DNA of 33,078 bases from Planctomycetota bacterium (GTDB taxonomy: Bacteria > Planctomycetota > Planctomycetia > Pirellulales > PLA5), in the NCBI GenBank assembly GCA_029259895.1, contig JAJDEG010000271.1, positions 1-33,078 on the forward strand, in the 5' to 3' direction. Both the position numbers and the translations under genes were made by a program. Positions 16,960 to 24,607 of the stretch are shown here, piece by piece. Positions within the stretch are counted from its first letter, which is position 1. The number at the start of each line of letters is the position of its first letter. The notes beneath the pieces are model-generated. The model did not search any database and had not been told where the DNA came from. It worked only from the letters and a program-made list of their open reading frames with translations.

Positions 16960-17436
16960 TTAGGGCGCGGTCGCGTTTTGCCGATCGCTGAGCCTTGCGG
17001 CTTCTTGCCGGTAGCGTTCGTGCGTTTCGAGGTTAAACGGCGCGTGCCCGTCGAGTCCGGCGAGCATTCTATAGTGCGTTTGGCATCGATAGCAGACCAG
17101 GGCCTGGCCGACGACGTAGTACAGCACAAAATCGATCGCGGCGCAGGCGAATAGCAGGCCGTAAGTCAGGTAAATGTGGCCGAAGTAGTAGGCGATCGTG
17201 CTCGATACGATTCCCAGCGCGACGACCGCGACGCCGAGGCTTTGTGGGAAGTCCTTGCGGAGAAACAAATCGGTGCTGGGGCACACGACGCAACGGGTGA
17301 GGCGGCCGCTGGACCAAGCGCCCGGCGGAAATCGCAGCTTGGCGTGGCAATGCGGGCAGGCGATCGCCTGCGTGGCGTCGGGCACATCGAGGCGCGCGGG
17401 CTGCTCGCAATGAGGGCAACCGAAGGTCACGTTCAT
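16960..17436 (-). CDS. small membrane protein with zinc-ribbon motifs
   Basis: The product is about 158 residues from ATG 17436 (MNVTFGCPHCEQPARL); ATG 17454 would add six residues. Two CPHC knuckles near the start (CPHCEQ...ACPHCHA) form a likely zinc ribbon. A second pair, CVVC and CYRC, flanks two transmembrane segments (LGVAVVALGIVSSTIAYYF and YGLLFACAAIDFVLYYVV). A hydrophilic tail (HERYRQEAARL) follows. It may be a redox or metal-sensing membrane protein. I do not recognise a named family. It sits upstream of the FAD/Fe-S oxidoreductase on the same strand and shares the divergent region with glcD. Confidence 0.75.
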   Translation of the reverse strand: MNVTFGCPHCEQPARLDVPDATQAIACPHCHAKLRFPPGAWSSGRLTRCVVCPSTDLFLRKDFPQSLGVAVVALGIVSSTIAYYFGHIYLTYGLLFACAAIDFVLYYVVGQALVCYRCQTHYRMLAGLDGHAPFNLETHERYRQEAARLSDRQNATAP

Positions 17437-17530
17437 GTGCCCATCATAGTGCATCGGGCTTTGATGCGAATAGTGGCCGAGCGGCGCGGTACATGCCCGA
17501 CCGCGCCTTATGCTTTGCCGCCGCGCCTAC

Positions 17531-17536
17531 TACAAT
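17531..17536 (+). promoter_or_regulatory. possible -10 element for the glcD-like gene
   Basis: CTACTACAATTGCC contains TACAAT, a 5/6 match to the -10 consensus, about 60 bases before the chosen start. No good -35 lies 17 bases upstream. Similar TACAAT strings occur before uvrA (24556) and at 20109, so this may be a lineage-typical core promoter. Confidence 0.25.
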
Positions 17537-17597
17537 TGCCGGTTTCCTAGCTGTTTTGAATCGAATTTGGTCCGAGCCTTCGCGAGAATCATGGGCG

Positions 17598-19028
17598 ATG
17601 GTATTACGCGATTTGGTCGACGAACTGCGCGAGGCGGTGGGCGTCGAGAACGTGCTTTCTAGTCACAGCGATCTGGTGGTGTACGAATGCGACGGGTTCG
17701 TGATCGAGAAGAACTGCCCTGATGTGGTGGTGTTTCCGCGATCGGCCGAGCAAGTTGCGGCCGTCGTTCGGCTGGCGAATCGACACGACGTGCCGTTTCT
17801 GCCGCGTGGAGCGGGGACGAGCCTTGCCGGCGGGTGTCTGCCAGTGGGCGGCGGCGTGATGATCGTGCTGACGCAAATGCGGGAGATTCTGGAAATCAAC
17901 ATTCGTGACCGCTACGCCGTGGTGCAGCCGGGCGTGGTCAACGTGTGGCTGACGAACGCGCTGCGAGGGAGCGGGTATCACTATGCACCGGATCCGTCTA
18001 GCCAAGGCGCATGCACGATCGGCGGGAATGTGGCGACGAATTCCGGCGGGCCGCACACGCTGAAGTATGGCGTGACGGTGAACCACGTGCTCGGAGTTGA
18101 GGTCGTGCTGGCCGACGGGCGAATCGTGGAGATCAACGGCGCGGCGGACGATCCGCACGGCCTCGACCTGACGGGCGTCGTCGTTGGGAGCGAGGGGACG
18201 CTGGCGATCGTCACGAAGGTTTGGGTGCGACTGACGCGCGATCCGCAAGGTTGCCGCACGATGCTCGGCGTGTTCGAGTCGGTCGACGACGCGACGAATA
18301 CGATCAGCGAGATCATCGGGGCTGGCATCGTGCCGGCGGCGCTGGAGATGATGGACCAGGGCATCTTGGTCGCCCTCGAGGAAGCGTTCAAGTTTGGATT
18401 TCCGCTCGACGCGCAGGCGATTCTGCTGATCGAGGTCGACGGGCTGGAAGCCGGGCTGGACGAGCAGCGCGACCGCATCGTCGAATTGTGCCAGCAGTGC
18501 GGCGCTCGCGAGGTGCGGCAGGCGAATGACGCCAAGCAGCGGCAGTTGTTGTGGAAGGCGCGAAAGCAGGCGTTCGGCGCGGTCGGTCGACTGAGTCCGA
18601 GTTATTGCACGCAAGACGGTGTTGTGCCGCGGACGAAGCTGCCGCACATTCTCAAGCGGATCTATGCGATCGGCGCGAACTATGGAATTCGCGTCGTGAA
18701 CGTGTTTCACGCCGGAGATGGGAACATCCATCCGATCGTGCTGTTCGACGAGCGCGACGCGGAGCAGGTTCGGCGGGCGCTGAAGGTCAGCGAGGAGATT
18801 CTCGACGAGTGCATCGCTTGCGGTGGCAGCGTGACCGGCGAACATGGCATCGGCGTCGAGAAGGTCAACTTCATGGCAAAGATCTTCACGCCAGACGATC
18901 TCGACGCGATGGGGCGACTGCGCGACGCGTTCAACCCGACGAATCGCCTAAGCCCGGATAAGATGCTGCCGACGTCGGCGGGCTGCGGGATGGAGATGAA
19001 GCATCCTGGGCGAAGAGCGGCGCTTTGA
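17598..19028 (+). CDS. glcD: FAD-linked oxidase, GlcD type (glycolate / D-lactate oxidase subunit)
   Basis: The product has about 476 residues from ATG 17598. The track's 511-residue version adds an N-terminus with no family similarity. The FAD_binding_4 domain covers residues about 35-200 (VVFPRSAEQVAAVVRLAN, LPRGAGTSLAGGCLP, GGNVATNSGGPHTLKYG). The substrate-binding C domain follows (FHAGDGNIHPIVLFDE, GSVTGEHGIGVEK). The enzyme would oxidise glycolate or D-lactate to the keto acid with FAD. GlcD normally works with GlcE and GlcF. Neither is encoded separately here, but the divergent FAD/Fe-S fusion carries a GlcF-like Cys-rich end. It converges on the FabG-like gene with a 49-base gap. Confidence 0.93.
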   Translation: MVLRDLVDELREAVGVENVLSSHSDLVVYECDGFVIEKNCPDVVVFPRSAEQVAAVVRLANRHDVPFLPRGAGTSLAGGCLPVGGGVMIVLTQMREILEINIRDRYAVVQPGVVNVWLTNALRGSGYHYAPDPSSQGACTIGGNVATNSGGPHTLKYGVTVNHVLGVEVVLADGRIVEINGAADDPHGLDLTGVVVGSEGTLAIVTKVWVRLTRDPQGCRTMLGVFESVDDATNTISEIIGAGIVPAALEMMDQGILVALEEAFKFGFPLDAQAILLIEVDGLEAGLDEQRDRIVELCQQCGAREVRQANDAKQRQLLWKARKQAFGAVGRLSPSYCTQDGVVPRTKLPHILKRIYAIGANYGIRVVNVFHAGDGNIHPIVLFDERDAEQVRRALKVSEEILDECIACGGSVTGEHGIGVEKVNFMAKIFTPDDLDAMGRLRDAFNPTNRLSPDKMLPTSAGCGMEMKHPGRRAAL

Positions 19029-19077
19029 GCGTTACCTTTCCCTGGCCCACATCCCCGAAACCCTCCAGGCCCGGATA

Positions 19078-19830
19078 TCATCCCCACCAGCCGCCGTTTA
19101 CATGAAGCGTTTGGCCGGTGACGTAACTGGCCGATTCGCTGGCGAGGAACAGTATTACGGCAGCGACTTCGTCTGGTTCGGCGAATCGACCGAGTGGGAT
19201 TTGGGCCAGCATCTGCGTTCGGGCGGCTTCGGGGATCGATAGACCCATGTCCGTTAGGACGACGCCCGGCGCGACGGCGTTGACTGTGATATTCCGTCGG
19301 GCAAGTTCGCGGCTGAGCGTTTTGGTGAGGCCGATGACGCCTGATTTGGCGGCCACGTAGTTCGCTTGTCCGAACGTGCCGACCATCGCCGAGACGGACG
19401 CAAGGTTGACGATGCGGCCGCCGTCGCGGAGCCGTTCGACCGCGATTTTGCAGCCGTGGAAGACGCCGGTGAGGTTCGTGTCGATGACCGATTGCCATTC
19501 GTCCTCGGTCATTTTCGCGACGGTGCGGTCGCGGAGGATGCCGGCGTTGTTGACCAAGATGTCGACGCCGCCGAACTGTTTGGCCGCGTGGTCGAACACG
19601 CTGCGCAATTCGTCGGGGCTTCGCACGTCGCCGGCGGCGAGGGCGGTGCGATTCTGGAGGCTTTCGACGACCGTCTTGGCTTTTTCGCGGTTGACGCCTT
19701 GGTCATCGTCGAAAAAGTTCACGACGACGTTCGCCCCGGCGCGGTGGAGCATGCCGGCGGCGGCCGCGCCGAGTCCTTGGCTGGCGCCGGTAACGATGGC
19801 GGTTCGGCCGGTCAGATCGATGGGGATCAC
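19078..19830 (-). CDS. fabG: 3-oxoacyl-ACP reductase-like short-chain dehydrogenase
   Basis: The track ORF of 324 residues is over-extended. The real start is probably GTG at 19830 (VIPIDLTGRTAIVTGASQGLG), preceded by AGGAG at an 8-base distance, giving 250 residues, the normal FabG length. It has TGASQGLG for NAD(P)H binding, NNAG, the catalytic Ser in NLASVSAMVG, YVAAK for Tyr-x-x-x-Lys, and VTGQTLHVNGGWWG at the end. FabG reduces 3-oxoacyl-ACP in fatty-acid elongation. SDRs are versatile, however, and no fab gene is near, so another 3-oxoacyl or hydroxy substrate is possible. Confidence 0.9.
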   Translation of the reverse strand: MIPIDLTGRTAIVTGASQGLGAAAAGMLHRAGANVVVNFFDDDQGVNREKAKTVVESLQNRTALAAGDVRSPDELRSVFDHAAKQFGGVDILVNNAGILRDRTVAKMTEDEWQSVIDTNLTGVFHGCKIAVERLRDGGRIVNLASVSAMVGTFGQANYVAAKSGVIGLTKTLSRELARRNITVNAVAPGVVLTDMGLSIPEAARTQMLAQIPLGRFAEPDEVAAVILFLASESASYVTGQTLHVNGGWWG

Positions 19831-20346
19831 GGTCGACGCTCCTGGGCATATTGCCCGACTTTGGCGTGCCCGGTCTCCGAAGATGCCGAGTTCGCGCCGG
19901 CGAGATTCATTGCGGCGATGTAGGAGGATACCGGAAACGTACGTGGCGTTGCAGCGGGATAGCGCGCGGGGGTACTGCGATCTGCGTGAATTCGTGCGGC
20001 GTCTGGCCGCGCAGAGCGTGATTGCCAAAATGGGGGGTGCGGGCTTTGGCATGGCGATTGGCTAGCTTTGACGGTATATAAAGCTGCGCTGGATCGTCGG
20101 CGAATGACTACAATTGCGATTAACGCGACGAACATGCGGCGGTGTCGGCGTGGCCGATTGCCGTTGAAGCGTCGATTGGCGGTATCTTCGGCGAGGGGAT
20201 TCGCCTCCTACAGCCAGAAGCACACGCCAGCCAGTAGCACACGCGATTTCTTTCCGGATAGACACTAAAAGTTTTTTTCGGGCGGTTCTTATCGGGTCGC
20301 CGCTTGATACTGCAAGCTCTGAGCGGTTATCGCCGCATTAAAAGTC
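19831..20346. other. 516-base gap between fabG-like and sulfite reductase genes
   Basis: No supported ORF was found; short track ORFs lack motifs. The gap holds one arm of the repeat found in the glycosyltransferase gene (20188-20212), a TACAAT box at 20109-20114 and an isolated T-run near 20270-20277 with no hairpin before it. TTGATA at 20304 has no good -10 partner. No riboswitch consensus was recognised ahead of the sulfite reductase. Confidence 0.4.
20188..20212 (+). repeat. single-arm copy of the repeat inside the glycosyltransferase gene
   Basis: These 25 bases match 1244-1268 at 23 positions; both share GGATTCGCCTCCTACA. The left arm of the palindrome is not seen here, so this is a solo or decayed copy. 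It shows that the sequence is dispersed and not specific to the membrane protein gene. Confidence 0.6.
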
Positions 20347-22140
20347 ATGTCCGATTCAACTATCGATACGCCCGTTACGTCTGCCGCTAAGAAACCGAGC
20401 GCCGTTGAAACCGCGAAGCTTTCGAGCGACTATCTTCGCGGTCCGATCGCCGAGGAACTCGTCGACGATCAGGATTTTTTCGGCAAGGCGAGCATCAATC
20501 TGCTCAAGCACCACGGCACGTACCAGCAGGACGACCGGGAGAATCGCGTAAAGACGGAGGGTGGCAAGTCGCAAAAGTCGTACATGTTCATGGTCCGTAC
20601 GAAGATACCCGGCGGCAAGTTGACGGCGGATCAGTTGCTGGCGGAACTCGACCTATGCGACGAGATTGGCGACACAACGCTGCGCGTCACTACGCGGCAA
20701 GGATTGCAGCTTCACGGCGTGATCAAGCGGAATTTGAAGCAGGCGATCGCGCGGATTAACGAGGTGCAGCTTTCGACGCTGGCGGCTTGCGGCGATGTGG
20801 AGCGCAACGTGATGTGCTGCCCTGCGCCGCACCGCCAAGATGCGGTGCATCAGCAGTTGCAGGATTTGGCCGACGCGCTAGCCGCGCACCTTTGCCCACG
20901 GACGACCGCGTATCACGAAATCTGGCTGCGCGATGGTGAGAGCGGCGAAGACACGCTGGTGGGCGGCGGCGCGAATGGGCAAGCGGCCAGCGGCGACCAC
21001 ACGCCGGGCGGTGATGAGGTCGAACCGATCTACGGTAAGACATACCTTCCGCGCAAGTTCAAGACGGCGATCGGTCTGCCGGACGATAACTGCGTCGATC
21101 TCTATGCCAACGACCTGGGGTTCATGGCGATCTGCGAGGAATTCAAGATCGTCGGCTACAACGTGCTGGTGGGGGGCGGGTTCGGCGTTACGCCGAGCGC
21201 AAAGAAGACGTTTCCGGCGATCGCAAAGCGGATGGCCTACTGCACGCCCGAGGACGCCGTCGACGTGGCGACCGCGGTGGTAAAGGTGTTTCGCGACTTC
21301 GGCAATCGGAGCGACCGCAAGCAAGCCAGACTGAAATATCTGATTCACGAGCGCGGGCTGCCGTGGTTTAAGGCCAAGGTGGAGGAGTATCTGGGGCACG
21401 CGCTGGCCGACCCGCACGCCGACGACGTTCGCGGATTCGACGATCATCTCGGTTGGAGCGCGCAGGGCGACGGACGTTGGTGCTATGGTTTGAACGTCGA
21501 GAACGGGCGGATTGCCGACCGCGACGGCTGGAAGCTGAAATCTGCGCTGAGGGCGATCTGTCGCGAATTGAAGCCGGGCATTCGGCTAACGTCGCATCAG
21601 AGTATCCTGTTCACGGATATTGCGGCCCATCAACGTGGGCGGTTGCAGGAGATTCTTAGCGGCCACGGCGTGAAGCTGTCCGAAGAGGTTTCGACGGTTC
21701 GTCGCTGGTCGATGGCGTGCGTTGCCTGGCCGACTTGCGGCTTAGCGATTACGGAGAGCGAGCGTGCGCTGCCGGGGCTGATCGATCAGTTGGAAATCGA
21801 GCTAGCGCGGCTAGGGCTGTCGGACGAGGCGTTCACGGTTCGGATGACGGGCTGCCCGAACGGCTGTGCACGTCCGTACAACAGCGACGTTGGCCTGGTG
21901 GGGAAGGCGCAGGGGAAGTACACGGTTTTGCTGGGCGGGCGGCTGTTGGGCGATCGGCTAAATGTCATCTACAAGGACCTCGTGGCGGCCGAAGATATTG
22001 TGCCGACGCTGGTGCCCGTGCTGGCGTATTTCAAGCACGAGCGGACGTCTGGGGAGAAATTCGGCGATTTCTGCGATCGCAAGGGCGTCGATGATTTGGG
22101 ACGCTGGAGCGAGCAGTATGTTGCGCGTTCGTCACCGTAG
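20347..22140 (+). CDS. assimilatory sulfite reductase, siroheme/4Fe-4S hemoprotein
   Basis: The 597-residue protein is of the nitrite/sulfite reductase family and reduces sulfite to sulfide with six electrons. TTRQGLQLHGVIKRNLKQ is the substrate and siroheme loop of the first half. ERNVMCCPAP follows. The [4Fe-4S]-siroheme ligands are Cys-458 and Cys-464 (CVAWPTC) and Cys-503 and Cys-507 (TGCPNGCARPY), with canonical spacing. TGCPNGCARPY followed by a GLVG-x-x-x-GKY region is more like sulfite than nitrite reductases. The start has no good ribosome site. A Gly-rich segment (DTLVGGGANGQAASG) before EPIYGKTYLPRKF appears to be a local insertion. No CysJ flavoprotein lies beside it, so ferredoxin may be the donor. 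It converges on the CopZ-like gene with a 25-base gap. Confidence 0.92.
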   Translation: MSDSTIDTPVTSAAKKPSAVETAKLSSDYLRGPIAEELVDDQDFFGKASINLLKHHGTYQQDDRENRVKTEGGKSQKSYMFMVRTKIPGGKLTADQLLAELDLCDEIGDTTLRVTTRQGLQLHGVIKRNLKQAIARINEVQLSTLAACGDVERNVMCCPAPHRQDAVHQQLQDLADALAAHLCPRTTAYHEIWLRDGESGEDTLVGGGANGQAASGDHTPGGDEVEPIYGKTYLPRKFKTAIGLPDDNCVDLYANDLGFMAICEEFKIVGYNVLVGGGFGVTPSAKKTFPAIAKRMAYCTPEDAVDVATAVVKVFRDFGNRSDRKQARLKYLIHERGLPWFKAKVEEYLGHALADPHADDVRGFDDHLGWSAQGDGRWCYGLNVENGRIADRDGWKLKSALRAICRELKPGIRLTSHQSILFTDIAAHQRGRLQEILSGHGVKLSEEVSTVRRWSMACVAWPTCGLAITESERALPGLIDQLEIELARLGLSDEAFTVRMTGCPNGCARPYNSDVGLVGKAQGKYTVLLGGRLLGDRLNVIYKDLVAAEDIVPTLVPVLAYFKHERTSGEKFGDFCDRKGVDDLGRWSEQYVARSSP

Positions 22141-22165
22141 TCGTTTGCCGTCGCGCGGGTGTGCG

Positions 22166-22618
22166 CTACTCTTTGGTGCGGCCGACGCGCGATAGATAGT
22201 ACTTCTGTACGGCGGCCGTACACGGGCGGCCATTGGCGGCAGCGGCTTCGCAACGTGCGTCGGTGGAGTTGGCCTTTTCGAGGTGGGCGCGGACACGCGT
22301 CGGCGCGCCTGCGGCGAGATCGGCTTCGATGTCTTCTTCCAAGAGGCCGAAGCAGCCGCAGATCGGCGCATCGCGATCCTTGGGATACACGGGACGCACG
22401 AGGGCGTCGGTGATGGCGGTGCGATCGAATTCGTCGAAATAGGCCACTTCGCACCTTGGCGTGGGGCAGAAGAACGCCACGTCGGCGATCGCGCCGCGGC
22501 TTTGCTCGCGAAGGTGAGCTTCGAGCGTGGCGGAGCCGACCGGTTCGCCGAGGGCACCGCAGCGTGGGCAATAGCGCTTGCCCGTATCTTCCGGTTCGCG
22601 GACAAAAGCCTTATTCAT
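22166..22618 (-). CDS. stand-alone CopZ N-terminal-like [2Fe-2S]/zinc protein
   Basis: The 150-residue protein resembles the N-terminal domain of the Archaeoglobus CopZ metallochaperone. RYCPRCG (Cys-17, Cys-20) and CPTPRCEVAYFDEF (Cys-51, Cys-56) come first. ICGCFGLLEEDI (Cys-87, Cys-89) and a BFD-like end with Cys-123 and Cys-133 follow. In the CopZ domain these residues bind a zinc ion and a [2Fe-2S] cluster. The C-terminal HMA copper domain of CopZ is absent, so a copper role is uncertain. It may be a ferredoxin-like redox or metal-handling protein. The start overlaps the upstream amidohydrolase stop by 8 bases, so the two are likely co-translated, although no functional link between them is obvious. 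Confidence 0.78.
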   Translation of the reverse strand: MNKAFVREPEDTGKRYCPRCGALGEPVGSATLEAHLREQSRGAIADVAFFCPTPRCEVAYFDEFDRTAITDALVRPVYPKDRDAPICGCFGLLEEDIEADLAAGAPTRVRAHLEKANSTDARCEAAAANGRPCTAAVQKYYLSRVGRTKE

Positions 22619-24422
22619 CGCGATTCTCCGCGCGCTCGTACAGTATTTTTCCGCCGACGATCGTATAGTCGACGCGGGCGTCGCGGATTTTCTCGTCGGC
22701 GACGGTCATGATGCCCTCGGACAATACGACGACGTCGGCCAGCTTGCCTTCGGCGAGCGAGCCTTTGATGTCGTCCTCGAATGCGGCGTAGGCGGCGTCG
22801 CGCGTGTAGCTGATCAGCGCTTGCTCGCGGGTCATGCATTGTTCTGGAAAGAACGTGCCGCCGTCGGGCATGCGGCGCGTCACGCTGGCGTAGAAGCAAT
22901 CGATCGGGTTGAGCGGCTCGACCGGGGCGTCGGTGCCGTTGATGACCATCGCACGATGCTTGAGCAGAGTTTGCCATACGTATGCCCCGCGCTGCGCCCG
23001 GCGATGGCCAAGCCGAGCGACGACAAACGGCCCGTCGCTCGTGGCGTGGCAGGCTTGCATTGAAGCGATGACGCCCAATTCGGCGAACCGCGGGACGTCG
23101 TCGTCGTGTAAATGCTGGGCATGCTCGATTCGCCAGCGGAGATCGCGTTGATTGTCGTCGGACGCCGGGAGGCGATTGCGCATGGCGCTGGCAAAAACAT
23201 CGAGCACTTCGCGGTTCGCCCGATCGCCGATGGCATGTACGCAGAGCTGCCATTCGAGTCGAAGGGCCAATTTGGCCGACGCACGCAACGACTCGACGGA
23301 CGTGACGTTGTGCCCGACGCTTTGCGGCAGGTCGTCGTATGGCGCGAGCAGCCACGCCCCGTGGGTGCCCAGTGCGCCGTCGAGCATTCGCTTAATTCCG
23401 CCGACCGTGAGATGGGCATCGGCGTGGCGGCGGATGCGGTATCGAGACAGGTTGGCGGCGATGGCGCCGTCGCCGTCATTGGTCATGACCCACAGTCGAA
23501 TAGGCAGACCTGCCGTGCCGGCCAGTTCGCGGAAGGTCTCGATCTCGCCGAGACTCGATCCGGCGTCTTGAAAGCTCGTCACGCCCAGCCGTAGACATTC
23601 GTCGCTGGCAAGGCGGATCGCCTTGCGACGCTCTTCATCGCGTTCGGCCTTCGTACGGCGAGCTTGCTCGCGATCGAAGGCGCGATCCACGACGGAAACG
23701 GCATTCTCGCGCAGCGCACCGGTCGGCAGGCCGTCTTTGTCTCGAAGCACGCGGCCGCCCTTGGGGTCGCGCGTGTTGTTGGAGATGCCGGCCAGTTGCA
23801 TCGCCTTGGCGTTGACCATCGTCATGTGGCCGGTGCCGTGGACCAACAGCACGGGGTTGGCGGGCGTCGCTTGGCTGAGCTTGGCGTGGGTCGGGTAGCC
23901 CTCGACGTTGGGCTGCGGAGGCGCGGTCCATTTTGCCTGATGCCAGCCTCGACCGACAATCCAGCGGCCCCTCGGGTAACGCTTCTTGTCGGCGGCGGCT
24001 TCGGCGACGCGAGCGATGACTTCGTCCCAACTCTTGCAGGCCGAAAGATCGACGTCGAGCTTCATGCGGCCGAGGGCGATGAAATGTCCGTGCCCCTCGA
24101 TGAAGCCGGGGATCGCCAGACGCCCTTGCAGGTCGATCACGCGCGTCGATTCGCCGACGTGCTCGCGAATCGCGTCATTCGTGCCGACGGCGGCGATGCG
24201 GTCGCCGCGGATGGCCAAGGCTTCGGCCTGGGGGCGTTCTCGATCGAGCGTAAGAATCTTGCCGTTGAGCAAGGCAAGTTCGGCGACGGGCGGCGATGGC
24301 GGCGTTGGACTGTCTTGGCCGCGCGCGACAACGCTGGAGATCGCTATGGCGGCAAATATGCCAGCGACGGTGGATCGGACAGCCGGGGAGCCGACAACGG
24401 TGCGAAATTGGCTTGGTGTCAC
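22611..24422 (-). CDS. exported amidohydrolase, YtcJ-like family 3
   Basis: The 603-residue protein has an N-terminal signal-like helix (VAGIFAAIAISSVVARGQ). It has the amidohydrolase composite domain around ELALLNGKILTLDRERP and the metal-binding strand PGFIEGHGHF (His-111, His-113). CVHAIGDRA, RIEHAQH and NGTDAPVEPLNP supply further metal and catalytic residues. The end, LAEGKLADVVVLSEGIM, is typical of the family. YtcJ-like enzymes cleave amide or related bonds of small molecules; their natural substrates are mostly unknown. The GTG start at 24422 has GGAG seven bases upstream. The gene diverges from uvrA and overlaps the CopZ-like gene downstream. Confidence 0.9.
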   Translation of the reverse strand: MTPSQFRTVVGSPAVRSTVAGIFAAIAISSVVARGQDSPTPPSPPVAELALLNGKILTLDRERPQAEALAIRGDRIAAVGTNDAIREHVGESTRVIDLQGRLAIPGFIEGHGHFIALGRMKLDVDLSACKSWDEVIARVAEAAADKKRYPRGRWIVGRGWHQAKWTAPPQPNVEGYPTHAKLSQATPANPVLLVHGTGHMTMVNAKAMQLAGISNNTRDPKGGRVLRDKDGLPTGALRENAVSVVDRAFDREQARRTKAERDEERRKAIRLASDECLRLGVTSFQDAGSSLGEIETFRELAGTAGLPIRLWVMTNDGDGAIAANLSRYRIRRHADAHLTVGGIKRMLDGALGTHGAWLLAPYDDLPQSVGHNVTSVESLRASAKLALRLEWQLCVHAIGDRANREVLDVFASAMRNRLPASDDNQRDLRWRIEHAQHLHDDDVPRFAELGVIASMQACHATSDGPFVVARLGHRRAQRGAYVWQTLLKHRAMVINGTDAPVEPLNPIDCFYASVTRRMPDGGTFFPEQCMTREQALISYTRDAAYAAFEDDIKGSLAEGKLADVVVLSEGIMTVADEKIRDARVDYTIVGGKILYERAENRDE

Positions 24423-24555
24423 GGCCGGTCTCCACGGTCGAGGGGCGCGCGTTGCGTGGGTTCGGCCGAAGGCACGCGCGGTACGTCATCAGAATACCGC
24501 TCGGACGGGCGACGGGCAAATCGCACGGCACCATACGCGCAGGTCCGCGGGGAGG

Positions 24556-24561
24556 TACAAT
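24556..24561 (+). promoter_or_regulatory. possible -10 element for uvrA
   Basis: GGTACAATCGCGGG contains TACAAT about 50 bases before the chosen uvrA start. A convincing -35 is missing. If real, it places the transcript start near 24568 and argues against the long track N-terminus. Confidence 0.25.
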
Positions 24562-24607
24562 CGCGGGTTTGTCCGTCGCCGATTCCCGCACGCAGAGACT
24601 TTCGCCG

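Noticed and set aside
17604-18845. 413-residue minus-strand ORF
   Set aside because: Shadow of glcD; its His/Arg-rich translation has no family similarity.
20270-20277. T-run as possible terminator ahead of the sulfite reductase
   Set aside because: No stem-loop directly upstream on either strand.
24296-24607. N-terminal 104 residues of the uvrA track ORF
   Set aside because: They overlap the divergent amidohydrolase start and promoter region and lack UvrA similarity; the family begins near GTG 24608.
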